Of a stretch of 64,000 bases of DNA, positions 52,296 to 61,352 are shown in pieces. This DNA comes from UBA1573 sp034005165. GTDB lineage: Bacteria > Pseudomonadota > Alphaproteobacteria > Micavibrionales > Micavibrionaceae. The stretch covers positions 22,353 to 86,352 of the forward strand of contig JAVEVE010000008.1 of assembly GCA_034005165.1 (NCBI GenBank). Direction: 5' to 3'. Made by a program: the position numbers and the translations under genes. How positions within the stretch are numbered: position 1 is the first letter of the stretch; each line of letters starts with the position of its first letter. The notes under the pieces are model-generated. The model saw only the letters and a list, made by a program, of their open reading frames with translations, did no database searches and was not told the DNA's origin.

Positions 52296-53114
52296 ATGGC
52301 ATTAGACTTCCCTAAAATTGACCCTGTGGCTTTCAGCTTTGATGTTCTCGGCCACAATTTCGAAATTCATTGGTATGCGTTATCTTATGTCACCGGATTT
52401 ATTCTAGGCTGGCAGGCTGCCATTTATCTGGCGCGCCGCTATGTGTCTGGTACCCGACCGAATAAGGACGATATGGATGATTTCATCACATGGGCAATTA
52501 TCGGGGTCTTGCTCGGCGGACGTGTCGGGTATGTCTTGTTTTATAATCTCCCGATGTATCTGGATCAACCACTGGAGGCCCTAAAGCTCTGGCACGGCGG
52601 CATGTCGTTTCATGGTGGTGCATTGGGTGTTATATGCGCTCTCATTGCCTATGCAAGGATCAAAAAAGTATCATTGCTGCGCTTGGCCGATATTGTTACG
52701 ACTGTTGTTCCGATAGGTCTTTTCCTCGGGAGGGTTGCCAATTTTATTAACGGCGAGCTCTACGGTCGTGTGACTGATGCGAGCGTAGGGATGATTTTCC
52801 CGCGTGGCGGAGAATTGCCGCGCCACCCGAGCCAGCTTTATGAGGCAACCTTTGAAGGTTTGGTGCTCTTTATAATCCTTTTTGCTATGATGCAGAGTGA
52901 GAAAATTAGAAACCGCAGCGGAACGGTCGCTGGATCTTTTCTGTTTTTGTATGGAGGTTTCAGATTTTGCATTGAATTCTTCCGCGAGCCGGATGTCCAG
53001 TTGGGCTTTATTTTCGATCAGGTCACGATGGGGCAAATCTTGTGCATCCCGATGATGGTTGCGGGCCTTGCAGTGATTGGATTGGCTAGACGATGCGGCA
53101 GCTCAAAGACGTAA
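52296..53114 (+). CDS. lgt: Prolipoprotein diacylglyceryl transferase
   Basis: A 272-residue multi-pass enzyme that adds diacylglycerol to lipobox cysteines. FEIHWYALSYVTGFILGW, LKLWHGGMSFHGGALG and FLGRVANFINGELYGRVTD contain the expected active-site residues. The C-terminus has LYGGFRFCIEFFREPD. The next gene overlaps its end by 22 bases. Confidence 0.97.
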   Translation: MALDFPKIDPVAFSFDVLGHNFEIHWYALSYVTGFILGWQAAIYLARRYVSGTRPNKDDMDDFITWAIIGVLLGGRVGYVLFYNLPMYLDQPLEALKLWHGGMSFHGGALGVICALIAYARIKKVSLLRLADIVTTVVPIGLFLGRVANFINGELYGRVTDASVGMIFPRGGELPRHPSQLYEATFEGLVLFIILFAMMQSEKIRNRSGTVAGSFLFLYGGFRFCIEFFREPDVQLGFIFDQVTMGQILCIPMMVAGLAVIGLARRCGSSKT

Positions 53115-54127
53115 TTATTGATCATATAGTCGCGCAAGGCCCGATGTCGATCGAAACATACTGGACCTTGTGCCTCTCTCACCCTGAATGGGGGTACTAT
53201 ATCAAGCAAGATCCTCTAGGTGCGGCGGGTGACTTTACGACTGCCCCTGAGATTTCTCAACTCTTCGGAGAAATGATTGGGATTTGGGCGGCAGAGCATT
53301 GGACGCGCCTCGGAAGTCCATCAAAGATACATTTGGTTGAATGTGGTCCTGGGCGCGGCACGTTAATGTCTGACCTTTTGAGGATCGCAAGGCTTGTTCC
53401 TGGTTTTGATGACGCACTGCATATCCATTTGGTTGAGACGTCTCCCGCTCTTCGTGCCAAACAAAAAGTCGCTTTAGATGCTTGGCGCGTGGCGTGGCAT
53501 GATGATTTAACCTCACTTCCAGATGATGCTCCGGTCCTGATAATAGGAAATGAGTTTCTGGACGCTTTGCCTATTCGCCAATATGTTCGGGATAGAGGGG
53601 GGTGGAGAGAGCGCGTCATTGGAGTTTCTCAAGATCGAACCAGTCTTGTCTTTGGTATGGGGGGGCAAGTCTTGGGGCTGGATTTTCCTGAGGCAAAAGA
53701 AGGTGAGATTTTTGAATTCTCACCTGTTCGTGAGGCAGTCTATCACGCCGTGGTTCGAAGAATGGCTATTCAAGGTGGTGCTGTGCTTATGATTGACTAT
53801 GGTCACGACAGTTCTTTTTGTGGGGATACTTTTCAGGCTGTGTTGAAGCATCAATATGTCGATGTTTTGCAGCATCAAGGTAATGCTGATTTGACATCAC
53901 ACATTGATTTTGCACGTCTAAAATCTTACACGTTGAATGAAAAAATTAAAGTAACCATTTCAACTCAAAAAGATTTTTTGGTGCGTCATGGGGCGGTCGA
54001 AAGAGCCGGGCATTTAAAAAGAAATGCAACGCTCTCTCAAGTTAAGGATATTGACGCGGCGCTGCATCGCCTGCTTGACGGAAGTCAGATGGGAGTTATG
54101 TTTAAAGTTCTGGAGGCATGGGTATGA
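53093..54127 (+). CDS. MidA/NDUFAF7-family SAM-dependent methyltransferase
   Basis: A 344-residue protein of the family whose mitochondrial member dimethylates an arginine of complex I subunit NDUFS2. MSIETYWTLCLSHPEWGYYIKQDPLGAAGDFTTAPEISQLFGEMIG, the SAM site LVECGPGRGTLMSDLLR and LIIGNEFLDALPIRQY are diagnostic. It lies in the order lgt, methyltransferase, pgeF, common in alphaproteobacteria. The bacterial substrate is not known to me. Confidence 0.9.
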   Translation: MRQLKDVIIDHIVAQGPMSIETYWTLCLSHPEWGYYIKQDPLGAAGDFTTAPEISQLFGEMIGIWAAEHWTRLGSPSKIHLVECGPGRGTLMSDLLRIARLVPGFDDALHIHLVETSPALRAKQKVALDAWRVAWHDDLTSLPDDAPVLIIGNEFLDALPIRQYVRDRGGWRERVIGVSQDRTSLVFGMGGQVLGLDFPEAKEGEIFEFSPVREAVYHAVVRRMAIQGGAVLMIDYGHDSSFCGDTFQAVLKHQYVDVLQHQGNADLTSHIDFARLKSYTLNEKIKVTISTQKDFLVRHGAVERAGHLKRNATLSQVKDIDAALHRLLDGSQMGVMFKVLEAWV

Positions 54128-54888
54128 AATCATTAGAGATTCCCGAAATTTTCTCGGAAAGAGTTGCTCATGGATTCTTCGGCAAAAAAGGAGGAGTGAG
54201 CAAGGGGGTATTCGAGAGTCTGAATGTGACCCCGTATTCTGGAGATGACGTTGAACTTGTGCATCAAAATAGAGAAATCGTCAGGGTTTCGCAAAAAGCA
54301 AAACAGTTGGTTACTTTGAAACAGATCCATTCGGCCATTTGCCTAGATGTCACGAATGTTCCGAAAAATGACTCCGTCATTGAAGGGGATGCTTTGGTAA
54401 CAGACCAAAAAGGGGTAGCCCTTGGTGTAATGACGGCAGATTGTGCTCCTGTCCTTTTGGAAGGGCATAAAGCGAATGGTGATATGGTGATTGGCGCGGC
54501 TCATGCAGGATGGGGCGGGGCATTGAGAGGTGTCTGCGAAAGTACGATTGACAAGATGTGTGGCCTTGGGTGCGTCAGGGAAACTATTAAGGCCGCAATC
54601 GGCCCTTGCATTGGGAAAACCAGTTATGAAGTCAAAGACGATTTCAAACGTCCGTTTTTGGATCATGATCAACATTCCTCCATATTTTTCGTGGATAAGG
54701 GAGAAAGTCTGTACTTTGATCTCGAAGCATATGTGAGTCACCGCTTGCAGAAGGCGGGGATCTGTCAGGTCGTAGGGGTTGGGCAGGATACGTATCTTTT
54801 GGAACAGGATTATTTCAGCTTCCGGAGGTCGACTCACAGAGGGGAGCCTGAATATGGTCGCCAAATTTCTGTAATTACGATCATATAA
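54124..54888 (+). CDS. pgeF: PgeF-type multicopper polyphenol oxidoreductase family protein
   Basis: A 254-residue YfiH/DUF152 protein. HGFFGKKGGVSKGVFESLNV, then LKQIHSAICLDV, MTADCAPVLLEG, AAHAGWGGALRGV and AAIGPCIGKTSYEV hold the conserved His and Cys metal ligands. E. coli PgeF prevents wrong amino acids from entering peptidoglycan. The start 54124 has GGAGG seven bases upstream and overlaps the previous stop (ATGA). Confidence 0.92.
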   Translation: MKSLEIPEIFSERVAHGFFGKKGGVSKGVFESLNVTPYSGDDVELVHQNREIVRVSQKAKQLVTLKQIHSAICLDVTNVPKNDSVIEGDALVTDQKGVALGVMTADCAPVLLEGHKANGDMVIGAAHAGWGGALRGVCESTIDKMCGLGCVRETIKAAIGPCIGKTSYEVKDDFKRPFLDHDQHSSIFFVDKGESLYFDLEAYVSHRLQKAGICQVVGVGQDTYLLEQDYFSFRRSTHRGEPEYGRQISVITII

Positions 54889-54954
54889 GCTTGATTTATC
54901 AGCCGGATTTCATATAGTGCTTGCGTAGCAACAAACCGAAATAAAGGGCTCAAA

Positions 54955-55887
54955 ATGAAGCTGATCGCTGGAAACGCCAATCAACCCTTGGCTCAGGCTA
55001 TCTCCGACTATCTCGATATCCCTCTGGCTAAAGCAAGTATTAAGCGTTTTGCCGATATGGAAGTTTTCGTTGATATTGATGAAAATATCCGCGGAGAAGA
55101 TGTCTTCGTAATTCAGCCGACATCCTATCCGGCCAACGATCACATGATGGAGTTGCTGATTACACTTGATGCCTTGCGCCGTAGCTCGGCACGCCGGATT
55201 ACAGCCGTCATTCCGTATTTCGGATATGCTAGGCAGGATCGCCGCACGGGGTCCCGAACACCGATTACAGCAAAACTGGTTGCAAACCTGATTACAACGG
55301 CTGGCGCAAACCGCGCTCTTATGTTGGATTTGCACGCCGGTCAAATTCAAGGGTTCTTTGATATTCCAACCGACAACCTGATTGCATCTCCTGTGATGGT
55401 TCCTGATATGCAGCAACGCTTTGTAGGTAAGGATATTATGATTGTCTCTCCGGACATTGGAGGGGTAGTTAGAGCGCGTGCTATGGCAAAACGTCTGAAT
55501 GCAGAATTGGCTATTATTGATAAGCGCCGTGAAAAGGCGGGTGTGTCCGAAGTCATGAATGTCATCGGGGACGTATCGGGCAAAACCTGTATTCTGATTG
55601 ACGATATAGTTGATTCAGCAGGAACGCTCTGTAATGCGGCTATAGCTTTGCTTGAAAACGGTGCAGAGGAAGTGTATTCCTACGTTGTTCATGGTGTCTT
55701 ATCGGGATCTGCGGTGGACCGTGTGGAAAAATCTCCGATCAAGAAATTGATTTCCACGGACAGTATCGTTGCAAGTGAGGCGGCTCAGAAATCCGATAAG
55801 TTTGAGCAATTGACTATTGCGCCGCTCTTGGGTGAGGCAATTCTGCGCATTGCGGAAGACCGGTCGATCTCTGCACTTTTCAAGTAG
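54955..55887 (+). CDS. prs: Ribose-phosphate pyrophosphokinase
   Basis: A 310-residue enzyme making PRPP from ribose 5-phosphate and ATP. MKLIAGNANQPLAQAISDYL, FGYARQDRRTGSRTPITAKLVAN, DLHAGQIQGFFDIPTDNL and the PRPP loop CILIDDIVDSAGTLCNAA are diagnostic. It is followed by hairpins and then rplY. Confidence 0.98.
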   Translation: MKLIAGNANQPLAQAISDYLDIPLAKASIKRFADMEVFVDIDENIRGEDVFVIQPTSYPANDHMMELLITLDALRRSSARRITAVIPYFGYARQDRRTGSRTPITAKLVANLITTAGANRALMLDLHAGQIQGFFDIPTDNLIASPVMVPDMQQRFVGKDIMIVSPDIGGVVRARAMAKRLNAELAIIDKRREKAGVSEVMNVIGDVSGKTCILIDDIVDSAGTLCNAAIALLENGAEEVYSYVVHGVLSGSAVDRVEKSPIKKLISTDSIVASEAAQKSDKFEQLTIAPLLGEAILRIAEDRSISALFK

Positions 55888-55916
55888 ATCATCCCCAAAT
55901 AAAGCTTGATTATTGA

Positions 55917-55979
55917 GTGGTTTTCCTGCTAAACCACCCCATCCTTGTCGGCACCCCTGGAGGCCGCAGGGGTAGATTT
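55917..55979 (+). terminator. Two hairpins between prs and rplY
   Basis: GTGGTTT-loop-AAACCAC (55917-55937) and ACCCCTG-GAGGCCG-CAGGGGT (55953-55973), the latter followed by AGATTTT. They may end the prs transcript, attenuate read-through or form an rplY leader structure. The T-tract is weak. Confidence 0.45.
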
Positions 55980-56009
55980 TATCAATATTTTACATAAAGG
56001 AAATTAGCC

Positions 56010-56645
56010 ATGTCAAAACATTACACTTTGACGGCGCAAAAACGTGATAGGGCCGGTAAGGGGGTCGCTCGTGCTTTGCGTCGTGAACAACGTATCCCAG
56101 CAGTGATTTATGGAGACAGTAAAGCTCCGGTCCTGATCTCCTGTTCAGAAAAAGACATCACCCTCCAATTTTTGAAGGGCGGAATGAAAACACATATGTG
56201 TGATCTGGACGTAGATGGTGAGAAAGTAAGCGTTTTGGCTCGTGACATTCAGTTGCACCCGGTCACAGATCGTGTTGAGCACGTCGATTTCATGCGCGTT
56301 GGTCCGAAAACCAAACTGATCGTCTCTGTACCGTTGCATTTCACCAATCAGGAAACATCCCCTGGTATTAAGGCAAAGGGCATTCTGAACGTTGCGCACC
56401 ACCACCTTGAAGTCCGTTGTGCTGCCGGTTCTATCCCTGAATCAATCGAAATTGATATGGGCTCCGCAGAACTGAACCATGCATTCAAATTGAAAGACGT
56501 GGCTCTACCAAAAGGCGCAGAAGTTATGCATATGGAAGGTGAAGTGACATTGGCAAACATTGTTGAGCCAACCATTAAAGCAGAAGCCGCTGAAGGTGCT
56601 GCTGACGCAGCTGCGGCACCAGCTGCTCCAGCTGCCAAAAAATAA
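56010..56645 (+). CDS. rplY: Ribosomal protein L25/Ctc
   Basis: A 211-residue 5S-rRNA-binding protein of the long (Ctc) form. YTLTAQKRDRAGKGVARALRREQRIPAVIYG is the L25 domain. The TL5 C-terminal domain (VDFMRVGPKTKLIVSVPLHF...AHHHLEVRC) is followed by an Ala-rich tail. An AAAGGAAA site precedes it. Confidence 0.97.
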   Translation: MSKHYTLTAQKRDRAGKGVARALRREQRIPAVIYGDSKAPVLISCSEKDITLQFLKGGMKTHMCDLDVDGEKVSVLARDIQLHPVTDRVEHVDFMRVGPKTKLIVSVPLHFTNQETSPGIKAKGILNVAHHHLEVRCAAGSIPESIEIDMGSAELNHAFKLKDVALPKGAEVMHMEGEVTLANIVEPTIKAEAAEGAADAAAAPAAPAAKK

Positions 56646-56661
56646 CAGAATTTAAAGAATA

Positions 56662-56713
56662 AAATCCCCCTCTGAGCCTTTTATATCTTGGCTCTCAGGG
56701 GGATTTCTTTTAT
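56662..56713 (+). terminator. Terminator after rplY
   Basis: AAATCCCCCTCTGAGCC pairs with GGCTCTCAGGGGGATTT apart from a two-base internal mismatch, then TCTTTT. It precedes pth by about 13 bases. Confidence 0.85.
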
Positions 56714-56725
56714 GTAGAAAGCATC

Positions 56726-57367
56726 ATGATTTTACTCGTAGGTTTAGGCAATCCGGGATCGGAATATGAACGCAACCGCCATAACATCGGATTTATGGCG
56801 ATTGATGAGATTGCGGATTTCTATGGATTTTCTGCTTTTAGGCAAAAATATAAAGGCCTTTACAGCGAGGGCACAATCAAGGGCGAGAAAGTAGCTCTTT
56901 TGAAACCACAAACTTACATGAACGAATCCGGACGCTCTGTTGGCGAAGTTGCCAAGTTTTATAAAATTCCAACTTCGGACATCATTGCATTCCATGACGA
57001 ATTGGACTGTGCACCTGGAAAGATCAAGATTAAAATAGGCGGTGGGGCTGCGGGGCATAACGGCCTACGTTCAATGGATGACTGGCTCGATAATTCGAAC
57101 TACAAGCGTGTACGCATGGGAATCGGACATCCGGGGGATAAAGAACGTGTCGCTGGGTATGTTCTGGGAAATTTTGCAAAATCCGATGAGGACTGGCTTA
57201 CAAAACTGATAGCTGCCATTGCGAAGGAAACACCTGTTCTGCTAAAAGGCGATGACGCAGGGTTTTTAAATAATGTGGCGCGTGCGATCCAGCCGCCAAA
57301 ACCGAAAAAAGAAAAAACAACCGAACAAAACGACCAAGTAAAGAAAGACGAAGAAAATGGGATTTAA
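56726..57367 (+). CDS. pth: Peptidyl-tRNA hydrolase
   Basis: A 213-residue enzyme that frees tRNA from stalled peptidyl-tRNA. LVGLGNPGSEYERNRHNIGFMAID contains catalytic His19. PQTYMNESGRSVGEVAKFYKI, FHDELDCAPGKIKIKIGGGAAGHNGLRSM and GIGHP follow. The last 30 residues are a basic tail (PKPKKEKTTEQNDQVKKDEE). Overlaps ychF by 11 bases. Confidence 0.97.
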   Translation: MILLVGLGNPGSEYERNRHNIGFMAIDEIADFYGFSAFRQKYKGLYSEGTIKGEKVALLKPQTYMNESGRSVGEVAKFYKIPTSDIIAFHDELDCAPGKIKIKIGGGAAGHNGLRSMDDWLDNSNYKRVRMGIGHPGDKERVAGYVLGNFAKSDEDWLTKLIAAIAKETPVLLKGDDAGFLNNVARAIQPPKPKKEKTTEQNDQVKKDEENGI

Positions 57368-58457
57368 TTGCGGAATTGTTGGCCTTCCAAACGTTGGAAA
57401 ATCAACCACTTTTAATGCTCTCACGGCAACAGCAGCGGCTCAGGCAGCAAACTTTCCGTTCTGTACGATTGAACCAAACGTAGGGCGTGTCGCCGTTCCT
57501 GATGACCGTCTTTATAAGCTAGCTGAAATTGGAGGTTCACAAAATATTGTTCCGACCCAGCTGGAATTTGTAGATATTGCAGGCCTTGTTAAAGGTGCTT
57601 CTAAAGGCGAAGGTCTAGGCAACAAGTTCTTGTCCAATATCCGTCAGGTGGATGCGATCATCCATGTCCTAAGATGTTTTGAAGATGAAAACATTACCCA
57701 CGTAGAAGGATCTGTCGATCCGATCCGTGATGCCGAGATTATTGAAACCGAATTGATGCTTGCTGACCTTGAAAGTATCGAGCGTCAAATTGATAACCTC
57801 ACAAAAAAAGCAAAATCAGGTGATAAGGCTCTAAAATCCCAACTCGAGTTCATGCAGAAAATTCATGCGGTGCTTGCCGAAGGAAAACCAGCAAGAACAG
57901 TGGATGTGCCTGAGGACATGGAAAAAACCATGAAAGAACTTTTCCTGATGACCTCAAAGCCAATGCTCTATGTTTGTAATGTTCTGGAAGACGACGCAGA
58001 AAAAGGCAATGCCATGACCGAAAAGGTTGCGGCAATGGCGAAAGAAAAGAACTACGAATATGTCGTGATTTGCGCAGAGATTGAATCTCAAATCGCACAA
58101 CTGGGATCAGAAGAAGAGAAAAAAGAGTTTCTCGAAACATTGGGCCTAACAGAGCCAGGTCTTAATAAGATTATCCGAGCAGGATATAAACTTCTTGGCC
58201 TTGAGACATACTTCACTGTCGGCCCCAAAGAAGCGCGGGCATGGACCATCCCGGTGGGGGCAAAAGCTCCTCAGGCCGCAGGCGTCATTCACACTGATTT
58301 TGAACGCGGATTTATCCGCGCTGAAGTTATTGCTTTCGCAGACTATGTCACGTGTAAAGGCGAGCAAGGGGCAAAGGATGGGGGTAAACTCCGCTCCGAA
58401 GGTAAGGAATACGTTGTGAATGACGGAGATGTTATTCTTTTCCGCTTTAATGTTTAA
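57357..58457 (+). CDS. ychF: YchF/Obg-family redox-regulated ATPase
   Basis: A 366-residue P-loop protein. G1 GLPNVGKSTTFNAL, FPFCTIEPNVGRVAVPD, DIAGLVKGASKGEGLGNKFLSNIRQVDAI and a C-terminal TGS domain (LGLETYFTVGPKEARAWTI...FIRAEVIAFADY) are typical. The pair pth-ychF is widely conserved. Confidence 0.97.
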   Translation: MGFNCGIVGLPNVGKSTTFNALTATAAAQAANFPFCTIEPNVGRVAVPDDRLYKLAEIGGSQNIVPTQLEFVDIAGLVKGASKGEGLGNKFLSNIRQVDAIIHVLRCFEDENITHVEGSVDPIRDAEIIETELMLADLESIERQIDNLTKKAKSGDKALKSQLEFMQKIHAVLAEGKPARTVDVPEDMEKTMKELFLMTSKPMLYVCNVLEDDAEKGNAMTEKVAAMAKEKNYEYVVICAEIESQIAQLGSEEEKKEFLETLGLTEPGLNKIIRAGYKLLGLETYFTVGPKEARAWTIPVGAKAPQAAGVIHTDFERGFIRAEVIAFADYVTCKGEQGAKDGGKLRSEGKEYVVNDGDVILFRFNV

Positions 58458-58480
58458 ATCATAATCACAAGGGGGGGGGA

Positions 58481-58711
58481 ATGAAGCAAAAAATTGCACG
58501 ATGGGACTTGAGATCAACCTCAAAATGGGCAGAAAAGAATAAGGCGAGAGCACTCATTGTATCTTTATTCTTAAGTGTCGGCGGAATTGCTAGTGTCATG
58601 GGGATGTTGAGAATTGATGTTCCTGTTCTAAATTGGTCACTAGCCCTTTTCTTTTGGGGGATCGCCACATTTTTAATTAGCTGCACATTCTTTGGAAGAA
58701 ATGACGCATGA
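58481..58711 (+). CDS. Small two-helix membrane protein
   Basis: A 76-residue protein with a basic N-terminus and two hydrophobic segments (about residues 24-43, ALIVSLFLSVGGIASVMGML, and 50-70, LNWSLALFFWGIATFLISC). The ATG directly follows a run of nine G residues that acts as a very strong ribosome binding site. Its stop overlaps the start of the deaminase gene (ATGA). No family is recognised. Confidence 0.65.
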   Translation: MKQKIARWDLRSTSKWAEKNKARALIVSLFLSVGGIASVMGMLRIDVPVLNWSLALFFWGIATFLISCTFFGRNDA

Positions 58712-59718
58712 GTACAATGAGTACTCATGCGCTTAGCAGGGTTCCTAAAGCCGAGCTTCACGTCCATATCGAGGGAACCGTAACGCCGGAGATTGCGCGT
58801 CTGATTGCAAAGCGCAATAACGTGACGCTTAATCCCGATATTTTCTCCGAAGATGGTGAATCGTACAAATGGAACGGTTTTATTGACCTAGTAACGCGCG
58901 TATATCAGGAAATGGCGCGGTGTCTGCAAACATCGGATGATTATGAAACACTGATGTATGATTATCTGTACCGCTGCTCAGAAGAAGGCGCGATTTATGT
59001 CGAGCCAAGCGGGTATCCCGGTCAATGTCGTGTCTCGGGAATTAGCTACAAAGAAATGGTTGATGGGATGGTGCGTGGAATGGACCGTGCCAAAACTGAC
59101 ACAGGAATTGAATCGCGACTGACTATGACATTCGAGCGTCACTGTCCTGAGCAAGCGGAAGGCGATGCGGATATCATTCTCTCCTACAAACACCCTTATA
59201 TAGTTGGGCTGGATATAGCAGGCGGAGAGCAGGAGGGAGATCTCGCAGCTTTTGAGCCGGCTTATAAACGTGTGTTAAAAGAGTACGGCAAACCTTTGGG
59301 GGTTAGGGCTCATGCCGCGGAAAATATTGGCCCCATAAATGGGTGGGATGCTCTGCAACGGCTGCCGCTCAATCGTATGGGGCACGGTGTTAGATGCGGC
59401 GAAGATCCTGTACTTATTCAAGAGTTGATTACCCGCAACATTACTCTAGAAATCTGTCCGACCAGTAATATTTTGGCTGTAAAAGAATATCCTGATTTTA
59501 AGTCACATCCATTGCGAAAACTTTATGATGCAGGCGTATCAATTTCCATAAATTCAGATGATCCTGGCTTATTTGGAACAACCATTGGCAGGGAATACCT
59601 GATCGCTTATGAGGAGTTCGGCTTTACAGAGGGCGAGTTGCGGGCAGTAACCCGCAACGCTATTATGGCCTCCTTCGCAGATCTTCCAACAAAAAAGCGT
59701 TTGCTCCAGAGGATATAA
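58708..59718 (+). CDS. Adenosine deaminase-family protein
   Basis: A 336-residue amidohydrolase. Metal ligands appear in AELHVHIEG (His18, His20), RAHAAE, HGVRC and SINSDDPGLFGT (Asp). It hydrolyses adenosine to inosine or, in related members, adenine to hypoxanthine. The SDDPGLF context is compatible with either, so I do not decide. It is coupled to the small membrane protein upstream. Confidence 0.9.
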   Translation: MSTMSTHALSRVPKAELHVHIEGTVTPEIARLIAKRNNVTLNPDIFSEDGESYKWNGFIDLVTRVYQEMARCLQTSDDYETLMYDYLYRCSEEGAIYVEPSGYPGQCRVSGISYKEMVDGMVRGMDRAKTDTGIESRLTMTFERHCPEQAEGDADIILSYKHPYIVGLDIAGGEQEGDLAAFEPAYKRVLKEYGKPLGVRAHAAENIGPINGWDALQRLPLNRMGHGVRCGEDPVLIQELITRNITLEICPTSNILAVKEYPDFKSHPLRKLYDAGVSISINSDDPGLFGTTIGREYLIAYEEFGFTEGELRAVTRNAIMASFADLPTKKRLLQRI

Positions 59719-59725
59719 CTAGATT

Positions 59726-60166
59726 TTAACGCAAGGAGTAGCGCTGCGATTCGGGTGGGGCGCAAACTTCAATGCGGACTTTCTCCGTCCCTGTATCAAG
59801 AATATCAATTTCCTGCGCTGCTGCTTTGGACAAGTCAAGTACACGATTCCCATGATAGGGGCCGCGGTCATTGATGCGCACGTTAACGCTTTCCCCGTTC
59901 TCCAAATTGGTCACACGCACCACAGTTCCCATTTTCATTTTCTTATGGGCGGCTGTATAGGCAAATTTATTAAAGATTTCTCCATTTGCTGTCCGGCGTC
60001 CGTGAAATTTACCGCCGTACCATGAGGCTGTCCCAATAATGGTTTTACCTGTGATTTCAGGGCATTCAGGTTCCAAACCATAGGCATTCTGCGTCGAAAC
60101 AGCGATGGCAAACGATATGGAGAGTAGATTATTAAGTGTAAAGCGTCCGTTCAGGAGTTTGCTCAT
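59726..60166 (-). CDS. rlpA: RlpA-like septal lytic transglycosylase (double-psi beta-barrel)
   Basis: A 146-residue exported protein. Signal peptide (LLSISFAIAVSTQNAYG), then GTASWYGGKFHGRRTANGEIFNKFAYTAAHKKMKMGTVVRVTNLENGESVNVRINDRGPYHGNRVLDLS, the complete RlpA barrel. No SPOR domain is present, making it a short member. The start 60166 has GAAAGG upstream; a GTG at 60175 is less likely. Confidence 0.88.
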   Translation of the reverse strand: MSKLLNGRFTLNNLLSISFAIAVSTQNAYGLEPECPEITGKTIIGTASWYGGKFHGRRTANGEIFNKFAYTAAHKKMKMGTVVRVTNLENGESVNVRINDRGPYHGNRVLDLSKAAAQEIDILDTGTEKVRIEVCAPPESQRYSLR

Positions 60167-60288
60167 CGCCAGCACCTTTCAAAAATAATAAAAATAGGGT
60201 TGAGCAGATCCTGTCCCTCTAAAGAGTTTCCTCAACGAGTCGGCGTCAGATCTGCAATGTTTGGAGTGAATTGAAAATTCAAGGCCTA

Positions 60289-60309
60289 TATGGGGGCACA
60301 TCCCCCATA
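60289..60309. repeat. Hairpin between ilvE and rlpA
   Basis: TATGGGGG-CACAT-CCCCCATA is a perfect eight-base inverted repeat. It has no T-tract on either side and may be a transcript-end stabiliser or weak terminator of ilvE. Confidence 0.4.
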
Positions 60310-60344
60310 AGTCAAGAAAAAATATTGCGGTGCGACAAAAAAAA

Positions 60345-61244
60345 TTATGCAGCGGCAGATTTAGAGACGGATTTTCCCCGCACAAGGTTTTCGTAGGCTT
60401 CGCGTAAGGCGCGGGTGACTGGGCCGACCTGATAGAGTGTCTCGTCAATTTTACCTATGGCGGTTACTTCAGCAGCCGTTCCGGTGATGAAAACCTCATC
60501 GGCAGATTTCAGATCTTCCATTGTAATGGTATCTTCTTCAAGCATATATCCAAGGCGTTTTGCTAGTTCAATAACAGTCTGGCGGGTAATCCCGTTCAGA
60601 AAGCAATCAGGTTTTGGAGTCCGGATTACCCCGTCTCTAATACGAAACAGATTTGCTCCTGTTGCCTCTACAGGATAGCCACGATAATCGCACATCAGTG
60701 CATCAACATATCCGGCATTTTCAGCTGTATGCTTGGATAAGGTGTTAATCATATAAAGACCAGCGGCCTTAGCGTGGCACGGGGCCGTATCCGGGGCAGG
60801 TTTTCTCCACGGGGATGTCATGAGGCTAATCCCTTTTTCCCTGAGTTCCGGGGAGAAATAACTAGGCCATTCCCAGCAGGCAATCGCTACGTGTGTTTTT
60901 GTTGCTTGAGCTGCAATCCCCATTTGTTCCGACCCGCGCCACGCAACCGGACGTATGTAGGCATCAACCAGATTGTTAGCTTTAAGGGTTTCTTCTTTGG
61001 CCATGTTAATATCCTCTTCGGTGAAGGGGATGCTCATTCCAAGGATTTCTGCGGATTTAAACAGGCGAGCCGTATGTTCTTTGCTCTTGAAGATTTTACC
61101 TTCATAGGCTCGTTCACCTTCGAAAACAGCACTTCCATAGTGTAATCCATGACAGATGACATGAACGTTAGCTTCGCGCCACGGGATCATTTTCCCGTCA
61201 AACCAGATAAAGCCGTCACGATCGTCAAAAGGAATTAAAGCCAT
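60345..61244 (-). CDS. ilvE: Branched-chain amino acid aminotransferase
   Basis: A 299-residue fold-type IV PLP enzyme. FDGKMIPWREANVHVICHGLHYGSAVFEGERAY, the PLP lysine in CHAKAAGLYMINTLSKHTAE and NLFRIRDGVIRTPKPDCFLNGITRQTVIELAKRLGY are diagnostic. I start at ATG 61244 with GGTGAG upstream; the longer frame to 61394 would run into the divergent regulator gene. Confidence 0.95.
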   Translation of the reverse strand: MALIPFDDRDGFIWFDGKMIPWREANVHVICHGLHYGSAVFEGERAYEGKIFKSKEHTARLFKSAEILGMSIPFTEEDINMAKEETLKANNLVDAYIRPVAWRGSEQMGIAAQATKTHVAIACWEWPSYFSPELREKGISLMTSPWRKPAPDTAPCHAKAAGLYMINTLSKHTAENAGYVDALMCDYRGYPVEATGANLFRIRDGVIRTPKPDCFLNGITRQTVIELAKRLGYMLEEDTITMEDLKSADEVFITGTAAEVTAIGKIDETLYQVGPVTRALREAYENLVRGKSVSKSAAA

Positions 61245-61352
61245 CTTCTCACCTGTAAATTCAATGTTTTCATAGGGATGTAAACCATCTATATTTAGCC
61301 GGAAAGCTAAAGAAACGCAATATTGGGCGTAAACGAGAAAGAAACAAGCGTA

